Origin: Heterotrichella gracilis
Taxonomy: Eukaryota > Sar > Xanthophyceae > Tribonematales > Xanthonemataceae
Reading direction: 5' to 3'
NCBI GenBank assembly: GCA_032358255.1
Contig: JAULBX010028083.1
Location: 1 to 31,766 of the forward strand
DNA: 31,766 nt
Shown: one piece after another, positions 13,601 to 23,286 of the stretch
Layout of the letters: the number at the start of each line of letters is the position of its first letter
Numbering within the stretch: position 1 is the stretch's first letter
Notes under the pieces: generated by a model
The model's database searches: none
Told to the model about the DNA's origin: nothing
Seen by the model: the letters and a program-made list of their open reading frames with translations, nothing else
Position numbers and translations under genes: made by a program

Positions 13601-14466
13601 CGGGTTCAGGAGGTATGTACAGCACCGTGCGGCCGTGCTTTTCATTCAGTGCATCGGTGAGGTTGGCCATGAAGTGGTGCACGTGCCCCAGAAGGTCCCG
13701 CTTGACGGTTTCTGATCCAGAGGTGCTGCTGACAAAGCAAGGGACCATAACTGAGGACATGAGTCCCATGAGGTTGCCCATGGAGTCCTGTACTGTGAGC
13801 TCCCCATATCGCACGATGTGGTGGATGTTTTGTTGGGTGATGACTGTGTCCTTGTCTTTGAGGAAGTACAGGGTCCTGTGCTGCACCTGCTTGCAGTCAC
13901 TTTGCAGCACCAGCTTCCCAGCACCACCCGCCAGGTGCGCATACAGCTGAAACACCTGCAGCAGCAATGCCAGTTGCAGGTCACGCCTATATGCATGCAT
14001 CCCGCTGGCGTGTGGGGTTGGGAGACAGGAAAGGAGCGTTGGTGCTGGGAAATGTTTTAACCCACCTGGCGACTGGTTAGGAATTGGGTGAGGACCTTGT
14101 CATGCCTCTCTGGTACCCAGGCGGAGTTCAACCAGGCGGTGGCTGTTTCGTTCCCCGCAGCAGCCAAGGCTGGCGCAAGCTGTTTGACAAGGGAAAAAAC
14201 AAATAACTTTAGTATTCCAGATTATCAGCCGTGCTGCCAGTCACAGCCAACGAGATTTGTTGCGCGGACAAGCACTCAGTTCTTGCGGCATCTGTCATGC
14301 CGCATCTTGATACATATGCAAGTGCAAATTGCGCAGGAAGGCCCGCGACTCCCGTCTGAAGGTGAGTACAGCCTCTCACCAAAAGTAGCTTCCTTTTCAC
14401 CCATTCAAGGCAGTCCGGATGTGCAGTAAGAGCTTCCCCTCCTTCCCTTGAATCAGGGGGTTCCAT
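1014..14466 (-). CDS. DHC: Dynein heavy chain, probably axonemal (5' part, 35 exons)
   Basis: This is the force-producing ATPase of a dynein complex, probably a flagellar (axonemal) arm. Exons, 5' to 3': 14466-14380, 14179-14066, 13955-13391, 13279-13110, 12911-12574, 12400-12094, 11868-11644, 11410-11180, 11065-10943, 10745-10600, 10409-10244, 10110-9991, 9907-9617, 9261-9077, 8895-8754, 8565-8314, 8112-7903, 7814-7665, 7493-7305, 7094-6858, 6670-6296, 6146-5939, 5752-5565, 5281-5048, 4821-4636, 4489-4358, 4178-3990, 3874-3656, 3479-3365, 3267-3056, 2910-2737, 2603-2167, 1967-1740, 1606-1368, 1165-1014. All phases fit, giving 2,512 residues. The protein is cut by the window edge; heavy chains usually exceed 4,000 residues, so AAA3 to the C terminus is missing. 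The ATG at 14466 was chosen because it begins the first exon that splices in phase and is followed by a weakly dynein-like LEWVKRK stretch; exon 1 is the least certain. Introns are 83-355 bp, all GT-AG except a GC donor after exon 35. The subtype is not resolved. Confidence 0.93.
2167..2910 (-). other. Dynein AAA2 module
   Basis: Exon 31 encodes a second P-loop, GKTGSGKS (about residues 2128-2135). Exon 32 encodes [22 protein letters not shown], in which the Walker B glutamate is replaced by glycine (DG). That is the usual state of AAA2 in dyneins, which binds but does not hydrolyse nucleotide. The exon ends with [13 protein letters not shown], another conserved dynein stretch. Confidence 0.9.
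2979..3009. repeat. Perfect 15-bp tandem duplication in dynein intron 30
   Basis: CAGTACAGTGGATTG occurs at 2979-2993 and again at 2995-3009, one base apart, inside the 145-bp intron 30. Both copies are identical. Confidence 0.9.
3365..4489 (-). other. Dynein AAA1, main ATPase site
   Basis: Exon 26 carries the Walker A motif GPAGTGKT (residues about 1846-1853), followed by ETVK. Exon 27 carries the Walker B region CCLDEFNR, with the acidic pair at about 1898-1899. Exon 28 carries [21 protein letters not shown], the signature after Walker B that includes the sensor and arginine region. All residues needed for ATP hydrolysis are present, so this looks like an active motor site. Confidence 0.93.
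5478..5517 (-). repeat. Intronic copy of the 3' edge of dynein exon 23
   Basis: The 40 bases at 5478-5517 match 5561-5600 at 39 of 40 positions. The original holds the last twelve codons of exon 23 (through SVKRTLLK) and its GTAA donor; the copy keeps the donor. It lies 83 bp further into intron 23, so use of the second donor would shift the frame. At 283 bp this is the second-longest dynein intron in the window. Confidence 0.95.
5529..5556. repeat. Interstitial telomere-type repeat in dynein intron 23
   Basis: Two perfect CCCTAAA units are followed by CCCTATA and CCCTTAA. They lie between the exon 23 donor and its copy. CCCTAAA is the complement of the plant-type telomere unit TTTAGGG. Confidence 0.85.
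5801..5824. repeat. Interstitial telomere-type repeat in dynein intron 22
   Basis: GGTTTCAGGG, TTTAGGG and TTTGGGG stand in a row on the plus strand, so the array is in the opposite orientation to that of intron 23. It lies about 50 bp from the exon 23 acceptor. Confidence 0.75.
5867..5891. repeat. 12-bp perfect inverted repeat in dynein intron 22
   Basis: CAGCAGCATTTT (5867-5878), one G, then AAAATGCTGCTG (5880-5891) form a perfect hairpin. One arm resembles the end of exon 22 (the QQHLHKCF codons, near 5941-5970), so it may descend from an exon-edge copy; that similarity is short and uncertain. Confidence 0.7.
9373..9407 (-). repeat. Intronic copy of the 5' edge of dynein exon 14, acceptor included
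   Basis: The 35 bases at 9373-9407 match 9253-9287 at 33 of 35 positions. The original spans the exon 14 acceptor (CTGTTTGCAG) and its first codons; the copy has CTGTATGCAG, so it still looks like an acceptor. The copies are exactly 120 bp apart, and the minus-strand frame between them has no stop. Intron 13 is 355 bp, the longest of the 34 complete dynein introns. Confidence 0.9.
11453..11493. repeat. 14-bp perfect inverted repeat in dynein intron 7
   Basis: GGCAGTGCACCAGA (11453-11466) and TCTGGTGCACTGCC (11480-11493) are exact reverse complements around a 13-base loop. At 233 bp, intron 7 is the third-longest dynein intron here. No target-site duplication or transposase is recognisable. 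Confidence 0.85.
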
Positions 14467-15302
14467 TGCAGCTCCCAAGTTTCGCCTGTCTATGGCTTCA
14501 AGCAGCAAGGCTGGTTACAGCTGCACTGTGCTCAAGTGATTGACGGGTGCTTTGAAGCACTGTAAATGAAGACCGTAGAAGTGGCAGGCCCAGTTGGATG
14601 CTGTAACCAGAACCGCCCAGCAAACTTAGTTCACTGTTCAGGGGGGCAGGCTGGTCGTGCCACAAATCCAACAGGCTTTCGTTACCACGAGACTCCTGTG
14701 CAATTGAAAACCTGCCTTGTGGCCCCCTCCCTCGCGAAGTTGTTGGGTCTCAGCAGCGTTTCGCACATCTTAGACTGTTTTCAAGGGAACATGCATCAAA
14801 TTTGCAGGTGCGGGCAGGTCAACCAATGGTCCCACAGGCCTAGTCCTATTATACCCCCCCTGAGGTCGTCAGCGGCTGACGTGCGGGCACGAAACCACGC
14901 ACGAAGCTGATTTTCAACCCAGCACCCTTCCACCCAGCACCCGTTTCCTCAAAGCCAAGTTTCCACCCAGTACACAGTTTGCACGCATCTACAGCCTGTG
15001 AGCGGTTTTCGAAAGATTTGTGTGGTTTTGCACCGTACTGCTGTAAAGCCTCCATGCCAGCGCTGTGTAGCTCATTCGCTGACCACACGGGCACGTTCCC
15101 AGTTCCCCAGTTGTCACAAGAACACTAGAACGCCACGCTGGGTAGCTCACTATAGGCACTGCTCGTCTTACTGTGGGATACTGCAGCTGCCGTTGTCGTT
15201 CAGGCCGAGTGGCCGTGTTGTAGGAAGTGACCTTGTTGGGGGGATATGTGGTGAGGCGTCATTATCGCCACATAGCAGATGGTGCTGGCCGTTTGAGGGA
15301 CG
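14467..15302. promoter_or_regulatory. Divergent intergenic region, dynein / kinase
   Basis: These 836 bp separate two start codons that point away from each other, so both promoters should lie here. A CCAAT box is at 14823-14827, and a TATAATA-like string on the minus strand at 14853-14847, about 385 bp upstream of the dynein ATG. A short direct repeat around CACCCAGCACCC lies near 14922-14950. None of these is proven to act, and no convincing gene was found in the interval. Confidence 0.35.
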
Positions 15303-18300
15303 ATGGCCAGAGGAAAGCCACGGGGGAGCGTGTGCTTAGCACGTTGCACCTGGCTCCTCCTCGCCGTCCTTCTGCACCGAACACACGCGCAGGTATCTAA
15401 ACAGTTGGATTGGGGCAAATATCTCACTTGCATCATCTCAGTATACCTCAGTGTACCTGGGCTGCACTCAGTCCTTCGGCTTGTTCTATCTGTGCAGGCT
15501 GGAAATAGCAGTCAGCCCGTGATAGAGGATGAAATAGAAGGTATGAGCCCACCACCCACGCCCTTTGTTGCCCCACAAAACTTGCCTTGGCCCCACCCAC
15601 GCTGTTGTCCAAATTACTGCATTACTGCAGCGCACACAGCGGCAGGTCACCTGTTAATAGACTGGTGAACACTAAAGACCCAGTTACATTTTCTCTATGT
15701 TTGTTCACCCCATTTGTCACCTAAAGGGCACCAGGTACAGCTGTGAGATTCACACACTGCACTGCTCCAGAGCACACAGAGACAGCTTCGGTACCAAATA
15801 TATGAACTCATGTTTCCTAAATTGCTCTGTGTTGGGTCACCCAGTTGTCTACACCTTTGCCCAAGTAGCGATACCAGCGCCAGCTGCTCCCATAGACCCT
15901 GTGGTGGGACCCTTCCCATTTGCAAACGATACTGGGCTGCCCATCAAGACCAAGCAGCTTATTGATGACTCCCTGGATCAACAGCTGGCTGGCGGAGGTG
16001 TGTTTGTGCGTCATCAAAACCTGTGCAGTTTGACTTGCTTCATGAGCCTGGGCACTGAGGGCACTGCAGCAAGGCCCACAGCGCAGCCCACTGGCAAATA
16101 GTTAGCAACCACCACTTGATCACTTCCAGACTGCACAGCTTGGGCAACCCGCTGGTTTCCCACAGCATGTGGGATAAGTTCAAAAGCATGGCATATGCTT
16201 TGTCACAGTGCCGCGTGGCATGCTGTAACCCTGGCGCTCGCCGCTGTGGGTGTGTGGCTCGAGGCTAACGCTGTGCGGTTGGATTTTGCAGGTGACAGTG
16301 CCGTTGGGCCTCAAAGTGGTATCCCCCCGCGGAGCCCCGCCCCTGCAGGGATGGCCAAGAAGGCTAAGGCACAAACAGGTATACCGCTAGACATGTATTG
16401 TTGCGTGGACATGGCAGGGCCTGCACACCGCCTCCCTCCTTGCTGGGACACAGCATTTAGGCTCCCACACCCCATTATTGCTGTGGCCAAGCTGTTTGTC
16501 AAAGTGGATCCTATGTGCCACCTAACCCGCACCCCTCCGGCTGCTGCGCAAAGTGCTCCGCTGATACCTAACCCCTAATCTCTCCGCTGCGCAGGCCTTG
16601 CGCAGGCGCCTGGGCAGTGGCGCCCTCTGCGGTCGCCCTCCAGGCGGGCACTGGCGCCAGGGCTGCCAGGGTTCCAACCAGTGCTAGTGCATGAGCCGCC
16701 GTATGATAACCCCGATAACCAGGGCCCCCCTGCCAACGGAACGCCAGGTAAGCGTTTGGCGTCACTAGAACAGACAGAGCTGGGTGCTGCTGCTGCCACT
16801 GGGGCCACCTTGGTAGGCAGTGGGCAGCTGGTGCAGCCATGTTTGGTGGTCCCGGGGTGGGGCGCTGCGCCTAAACAATATGCACTGATTTAAGATAAAA
16901 CAATATTGAACTTTCTTTTTTATGTCTGTCAGCTTTTATGAATGCACCTATGCTTCACGGGTGCAAACACTGGCATTTATCTCCCATGTTGGCAGCACCT
17001 TGGCTGCATAAGCAGTTACCGCTGGCGGCCCTCTGGTGACATGTGCCTGTGCCTGTGATGGGCCCCTCACCCCCAAGCTGGCAGCTTGAATCGTGCGTTA
17101 CCGTTTCTGGCTGCACGCATGGCGTGCACCTCACCTTTACACACCCACGAACCCGCCCTTCTCCCCACGCAGCTGATAACCAAGCCCAGGGGCCAAGGCC
17201 AGGCCCGATTGTCGTGCGGGCGCCGCTCCCCCCGCTCGAGCCCCCACCCGCCAACCTGGACACCGGCGAAATTGTGGCCATCTCGCTGGGCAGCGCCACT
17301 GTGGCGGTGCTGGCCCTGTGGGTGGGGATGTACATACGCAAGCGGAGCAGGCGGCGGCACAGGGGGGCTGCGATAGTGGGCGACAGCGAGCACGGGGAGG
17401 AGGGCAAGTTTGGGAAGCTGGCATCAGGTGAGGGTTTGGGGTTGGGGAGGGCGCGGTCGTAGGGTGTGGGGTTGAGGAAGGCAAGGAGTCAGGGTTTGGG
17501 TTGAGCAGGGCATGGGCTTTGGGGTTTGGTTGGGGAGGGCGAGGGACTCAGGGATTGGGGGGGAAGGAGGCTTGTTGCAGCTGCATGCCGCGTGTGGTCC
17601 CAGGCAAGAGAGTGTGTGCGGCGGCGAGGGTGGGCATGTATGGCGTGCACAAGGGGCGCAGGCGGCGGCACAGGGGGGCAGCAATGATCATGGGGAGGAG
17701 CGGGGGGTTAGGGAGATGGCATCAGGGTGGGGCGGGTCACACGGAGCAATACTGGCACCTGCTCTAGGGTGCTCTAGGATGGACAGGCTTGGGGCCAGGG
17801 GTAAAAGTAGGTGACATTCTGAATGGCCTGAACAGGGGGAACACGCCTACCTGGTGGTTGTGTCTAGGAGAAACCCTACCCGCAAACCTCATCCCACTCC
17901 GCACGCAGCTGCTGCGTATCCCAGCACCGCTCACAGCCCCAAACCCTGACGCCCAACCCGAAACCCTAAAGCCCAACCCTCCTCAAATGCAGGCGCAGAG
18001 TATTCCGACACTGCGCACGACCCCTCCCCTCCCTTGTCCACCTTCAGCGCCCTGCCAGGGCCCCTGCCCGTTGGCGAGGACGGCATGTACGACTCGCTGC
18101 GCTCCTGCGACTGGCACATCAAAATAGAGGATTTGGAGATTTGCACCAACGAGGCTGGCGTGCAGCACGTGCTGGGCAACGGGGCGTTTGGGACGGTGAG
18201 TGGGCCATGCATGTGCATTGTGGGAATCTTTGATGGATGGGGGATGCCGTGGGCGGTGGGTGGGGTGGGGCAGTGGGGGCAGTGGGGGGTTTTGGGGGTG

Positions 18301-20451
18301 GCGCTGGTGACACACATGTGTCGCACACACAGGGCAAGCATTGCAAGGGAGGGGAGGGGGTTGTGCCTGGTGAAGGGCAGGCAGGTGCTGTGGGTGGATG
18401 CCATGTGCGTCCTTGAAAGCGCCAGCGCCCAATTGATTGTGGTATATGTATCGCCACACCCCACCATCACCTCCCTCACCCCCTTGGGCGCAGGTGTACA
18501 AGGGGAAGTGGCAGGGCGCCATCTTTGTGGCGGTCAAGGCGCTGGACCCGCTGGTGCTTGGGGAGCGGGACCGGGAGGCTATTGTGCACGAGATCGAGAT
18601 CCTGCGCAGCTGCCGGAGCCCGCACATAGTGCAGGTGAGGGCCATTGGCAGAGCGAGCACAACAAACTGGAAATGAATAATGGGGAGAGGCATGGGGTGA
18701 ACCCGTGCAGCTCTCATGAATCGTGTGGGGGACCGGGTTGTGGGTATTGGAGCATGTGTGGATACCTGCTGCGTGTTGCCGCTTTCTGACACGCCCCCCC
18801 TGGCGCAGTTCCTTGGCGCCTGCTTCCAGCCCGACCGCACCATGATTGTGATGGAGCTGATGCTGGGGGGGGACCTGTACCAGGCGCTGGGGTACAAGAA
18901 CCTCATCTCGTGGCACAACAGGTGAGGGCAACGGGAGTGGTGTGGCAGGGGAGGGCGGGAGAGGGGGGCGCAAGGTTTTGATGGGCCCTGGCGGGGGGTG
19001 TACAGGGGATGCGGATCGTGGGGTACACTGCAGATCGATGTACTCTCCAGCTGTGTGTGTACAATCTGGCACTAGTGTATGGCATAGTTGAGCGTGTCTG
19101 ATGCACTTCATGCCAGTAGCTGCATCCCAGCTGGGCGGGGTGGCGTTGACTCTGGCTGTGACTGTATCCCAGGTGCAGGGGGTTTGACCTGTCGGTGTGT
19201 GGTTGTCGCAGGGGGTTCAAGATTGCGCTTGACGTGGCTCAGGGGCTGCACTACCTGCATCAGCGCAGCATCGTGCACATGGACATCAAGAGCCCAAACA
19301 TCTTCCTCACAAAGGAGGGGGTGGCAAAGGTGCGAAGCAGGCTGGGACCATTGCTTACCCCCAATGGCAGGCTGCTGCGCGTATATATTACCTGATCCTC
19401 GGCATGTGGGTCCACCCTCTTGTTGGTGCACTGACTGAGGCGAACATGTAGCACCTGGGAAAGCATTATGAACGCACACCCCTGCTGGCATACTCATCCC
19501 TCAGCATGGAGCCGCGCTGTCCTGCTCCTTGCACTCCCCACGCCTGATCCTTCCCACCCACTCACCCACCCACACAAACACACGTTACCCCACCCCACCC
19601 CACCCATCTCTTGCAGGTGGGCGACGTGGGCCTGTCAAAGATCCTGCAGTCGCATTACGTGCGCCACTCCATCGATGTGGCGGGCACATGGGCGTGGATT
19701 GCGCCCGAGGTGTTTGGGGGTCAGCGGGTGACTACTAAGGCCGATGTGTACAGCTACGGGGTGGTGCTGTGGGAGCTGTGCTCGGGGGAGCGGCCGCAAA
19801 GGGGAAAGCTGAGGCCAGTCAGGTGAGGGGAGGCGTGCCTGTAACACTCACACGAGATCCGAGTTTCATTTTAAGTATAATATAAACATCATTGGTCGGG
19901 TACTGTTGCTGGTCTTCCTGATGTCCCCCTCATCCATGCCTTGTCAGTTGCTCGCGCTGCTGCTGGTACCTGATGACCCAGTCGCTTGGCCCTGTCATTG
20001 CCAAGTGGCCCACACCCCGTCTCCCCCGCCATGCCCCTCACCGGCTGTGCCACAAATGCCCCCTTACAATGTCTTCAAGGCCGATCACTGGCGCATGCCA
20101 TGCCATGGTGGTGCAGTAATTCAGACCTAAAAAGCAGAAGAAGCAATAAGCCCCTTACCGCCTATGCCCGCCCCTCACCCCACCCTCTCCCCTCTCCGCA
20201 GTGTGCCCGACGAGTGCCCACAGCACATCCACGAGCTCCTGTCCGCATGCACCCAGCCGGCGCCCAGCGACCGCCCAACCATGGCGCAGGTCATCGGCAT
20301 TTTGCGGGAGGAGCCGGGCGCGGCCAGGGATGGGGCCAGGGCTTGTGCAGCAGTGGCGCCCGCAGGTTTGGTGAGGGAGGAGGGGGCTGGGAAGGGGGCT
20401 GTGGGGTATGGCGCGCAGGAGCTTCAAATGAGTGTGGTCAAGGGGCGGTGA
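15303..20451 (+). CDS. Single-pass membrane protein kinase (TKL/Raf-like)
   Basis: A receptor-like kinase expected to phosphorylate serine/threonine (possibly tyrosine) on the cytosolic side of a membrane. Exons: 15303-15392, 15498-15540, 15869-15997, 16292-16378, 16595-16747, 17173-17427, 17993-18195, 18494-18634, 18809-18921, 19212-19329, 19617-19822, 20202-20451; 595 residues, stop TGA. Residues 1-30 form a signal peptide (basic start, then LLLAVLL, ending THAQ). A short proline-rich, cysteine-free outer region runs to about 200. A membrane span lies at about 201-222, followed by the basic stretch RKRSRRRHR. The kinase domain (about 293-550) has the glycine loop GNGAFG (314-319), VAVK (Lys335), catalytic loop HMDIKSPN (427-434), DVG (447-449) in place of DFG, and APE (473-475). 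All catalytic residues are present, although HRD is HMD. The tail after about 550 is glycine- and alanine-rich. The substrate and ligand are unknown. Confidence 0.88.
17428..17992 (+). repeat. Kinase intron 6 with diverged copy of the exon 6 3' edge
   Basis: This is the longest kinase intron (565 bp). Bases about 17630-17735 resemble the end of exon 6 (about 17325-17430). The identical block GCAGGCGGCGGCACAGGGGG is followed by GGGGAGGAG and then TGGCATCAGG, in the same order as in the exon. The copy has lost a clean donor. Between the donor and the copy the sense strand is rich in degenerate GGGTTTGGG-like units (about 17432-17530). C-rich units of the CCCTAAA kind lie at 17936-17979, just upstream of the exon 7 acceptor. 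Confidence 0.8.
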
Positions 20452-21427
20452 GGGCACCAGCAGGGCTGGTGGCAAGGGGTACACAATCAGAGATGTTTTT
20501 GCACCCCTTGTGGCCGGGTGTGGGGTGGTGCACGTGGTAGCGGGCAGTTGAGAGGCGTGACTGCACTTGGCGCACCGGTTGCTCAGCAGCGCAGGACTTG
20601 TGCACACAATGGGAGGCGGGGGTGTGTCCTGGCCCAGTTTTTTACGGGCTGTACATACCTAGGTTGGTGTATTTTTTTTCCTTTGCAATGCATTGCAACA
20701 TTATGATAGCAAGGCCAATCCCGCAGCCAATTTTGGTGGGTTGCTGATGCTGCTTGCCCGCACTGCTGCTGGAGATAGGTGCTTTGGTTTCACCCACATC
20801 CACGAACGACAGTGGTCACCATTCTCCCCATCCCATCCGCAACCTACGCCGGTAGGCGTATTATATGGTGGCAACTTTTTCTTCCACTCGCTTTACCTTG
20901 GGCAGACTGTGTAGCAGAATGATTACCTGATAATCTGTTGACATTGTCATGACAATACTGGTTGGACTTTGACAAAGTACTTGCATCCAAACTTAAAGGT
21001 ACTGTCACAGTATGTGATCCAGGCAGATTGCCACGAGCGTTGGTAGCAGGATAGGGCCTAGGACCACGGCAGGACGTTGCCTGGCCAAGTGGCACCGCAT
21101 CATGCCATGGGAGTCCCAACACACGCAAACTGATAGACTAAGTGGGAACCCTGATTGTTGCAAAATGAACCACGTTATGTAAGTATGTAACTTATAAGTG
21201 TTGGTGAATAAGGAAAGGAACCAATGGCTGAGTCACTGACTGGCAGGGGGCCACTGCCTCGCGCAACTTCAATTCCAATTCAAGGATTGGATTAACGTAG
21301 CTAGTCTAAGACTTGCGGAGCCTCCAGCAGAAAAGATATTAAATTAAGCTTGTGTGCATGAACAGCGGCAATAGCAGAGGATTGCCATGAAACCCATCCC
21401 GGGGAAAATGCAGCAGTGGTGGTGCAA
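20452..21427. other. Intergenic region 3' of the kinase
   Basis: No convincing gene is visible. It holds the 3' ends of the kinase (plus strand) and of the first F-box gene (minus strand), which converge here. A perfect 14-bp palindrome, ATTGTCATGACAAT, lies at 20943-20956. Its role is unknown. Confidence 0.5.
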
Positions 21428-22548
21428 TCATCCGACTCTTGAAAAGAAGTGCATGGAGTCTGTGGCGGCTGCCACCCAGGTGCACCGTTTGGCACGGCTT
21501 TGAACTGTGTTGACAATCATCGTACGTGAGTCACAGATCTGTCTTTTTACGGTAGTTGGCAAGCTGGTGATGGGAAGGGAGACTGCATCGGTGACCGAGA
21601 CGCCCAGGTAGGTCAGTGCCGCCAGCTGTGACATGTCCCACCGAACAGGAGGCTCATGATGGCACACATTGGAGACGCTCAGGTCCAGAGATTCCAGGCG
21701 GGCCATGGGGACCAGCGCCTCCACCCACCCCCTGCACCCGTGGATGGTACCCTTATCTGCGCTGATGGACAGCTCGGTGGGCAGTGGAGGCAGGTGAGGC
21801 ACCACGTTCAAGGGGAGCTTGAGATCGACAGAGCACTGGAGGCTGGAGATGGATGTAAGGCCAGCCAAGGCGCTGGGAGGCCACTCGCCTGTCATCTTTA
21901 AATCAAACTGCTGCAGGCATGTCAGCTGTCCTAGGCCAGCCAGTGCGCTGGAAATGGCCCCATTGCTCCCCGCTAGTGCCGCTCGCTGACGACAGGTACA
22001 TGTTAGGGAGAGCGTCCGCAGGCCTGTCAGGGCACACACCGCTACCAAGGCTGGCACAGCGTCTTGGCCCTCTGCCACGCGCACCACCATGCCCTGCAGG
22101 TGGCGCATGTGGGCTGGGCTGACAGCCTGCAGGAGAGGCAGGTACTGCTTCCTGTGGTACAGGTAGAGACTGTGTGCGTACGCCAGCCTGGGGATCCTGC
22201 TGGTGCTGCTGGTGGGTGTGGCAGGGGGAGTGGCTGTTCCTGCTGCTGCCTGGGAGCGTGAGTGGATCTGCCTGTGGGGATTGGCCGGGACCCAACCTGG
22301 GTTAGGAAGGGCACCAGGGATGCATGGTTGTCCCGCAGGAGCTTATGAGCACGCCCACCACCCGCCCACTCGAGCCTGCCCCATGCTGCGCTGGCCCCCT
22401 GCAGGGCTGCCCGCCAGCGCCTGCACACCACCTGAGCTCGCACACGCTCTGGCATAGGAAGCACCCCCAGCACCCGCTGCAGGATGGGGTCTGGCAGGTG
22501 GTGGATGGTGGTTTTGCTGCGCCTGGCGGTGGTGTTTGGGTTGGCCAT
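21428..22548 (-). pseudogene. F-box / leucine-rich-repeat-like gene, copy 1, frameshifted
   Basis: An F-box protein would act as substrate adaptor of an SCF ubiquitin ligase. From ATG 22548 the minus strand encodes MANPNTT, then the F-box segment with LPDPILQRVLG and VCRRWRAAL. The rest (QYLPLLQAVSP, TLSLTC, LESLDLSVSN and similar leucine-rich lines) lies in another frame and runs to a stop at 21428. Compared with copy 2, about 10 bases are missing near 22278-22285, which explains the shift. Copy 1 is intact where copy 2 is broken (25810). Homology to copy 2 stops exactly at the copy 2 splice donor, and the final exon of copy 2 has no counterpart here. It could be a pseudogene, a gene with an unusual small intron, or an assembly error. 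The alternative ATG at 22596 is not shared with copy 2. Confidence 0.65.
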
Positions 22549-23286
22549 GACGTGAGTGGGGAGCACACAACCTGCGGGGGGCAGTACAACTGCCATTCAG
22601 GCGCACTGCTGAGGCATTGCAGTAAATGAGGACGACCCCCCACAATTTCAATCCACTGGAAAGTTGGTTTCGATGCAATGCCCATAGGGTTTTGGCAAAT
22701 TGATCTTTGGACACCTCGTAGGGGTGTCACAGGTGGCACTAGGCATTTAGGCTGGCATTTGGGCTTAAAAGGAGACTCCCTGTGTCTGGTGGGTTGTGTT
22801 GTACCGATACTATGGCTGCTATACGCAGCAAACGTGTACTTGAGTTATGTGGCCAGTGTAACCGGTAAGTCAGAATGGGTAGGGTGTGGGAATGCATGTG
22901 GAGATTTTGGTTGGCGGGTGCTGCTGCTGGGATTGATATCGGTGATCTAAGGTGGCATACAGGGGGTGGCTGTTAGACTAAGGGGTGCATGTGGGCAAGG
23001 TATGTCTCAGACTAGAGTTTTTAACTGAAGGGTAAACAGTTGGGCACAGGGTTTTGGTTTGCTCCCACACAGCCCATTGCATTGCAAGCCTGGGAGGCGG
23101 GGAGGCGTATGTGAAGTTGCAATCTGTTTTAGTGCACTTTTTTATTATCATTGGAAACCCTTCGTTGTACCACTACTTGTTCAAAGCGAGAAGGTTGCTT
23201 TGCACAGGTATTGGGGTAACCCACCTTCGTTCATTCATCCTTTGCATGCATGCATCACCCTGTAGTCTACAGTCAATATTGAAGAA
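22549..23286. other. Upstream region of F-box copy 1
   Basis: On the minus strand just above the ATG, TGCCCCCCGCAG then GTTGTGTGCTCC parallels TGCCCTCTGCAG then ATTGTGTGCTCC above copy 2. This may be a conserved 3' splice site of an intron in the 5' untranslated region. An open frame at 22678-22950 (plus) has no recognised family and was not called. Nothing else is visible. Confidence 0.35.

Larger units (their letters stand above)
7665..14466 (-). other. Dynein tail (DHC N-terminal region 1)
   Basis: Exons 1-18 encode residues 1 to about 1274, the tail that binds intermediate and light chains and neighbouring heavy chains. It is acidic and helix-rich with no enzymatic motif. Family landmarks are a stretch ending in VVARWYNE-like sequence (here VAKWYNE, exon 9) followed by ERRLF and [14 protein letters not shown] (exon 10), then [11 protein letters not shown] (exon 11) and [15 protein letters not shown] (exon 14). 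These match the order expected of the first conserved N-terminal block of dynein heavy chains. Limits are approximate. Confidence 0.8.

Noticed and set aside
14467..14508. Dynein start upstream of 14466 at a TTG
   Set aside because: TTG is not a usual nuclear start codon; the ATG at 14466 has a reasonable context and opens the first in-phase exon.
14849..15094. 81-residue minus-strand open frame in the divergent intergenic region
   Set aside because: It does not splice in phase to dynein exon 1 with any site I could find and has no family motif.
17983..18918. 311-residue minus-strand open frame, and several others opposite the kinase
   Set aside because: GC-rich sequence yields long antisense frames. 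It spans exon and intron alike and shows low-complexity Pro, His and Thr runs, while the plus strand gives a complete kinase.
22270..22300. A small intron explaining the frame change in F-box copy 1
   Set aside because: The only GT-AG pair that fits is about 25 bases, too short to splice, and the alignment with copy 2 is explained by a 10-base deletion.
22678..22950. 90-residue plus-strand open frame with a hydrophobic stretch
   Set aside because: No recognised family, no splice partners, and it overlaps the probable upstream region of F-box copy 1.
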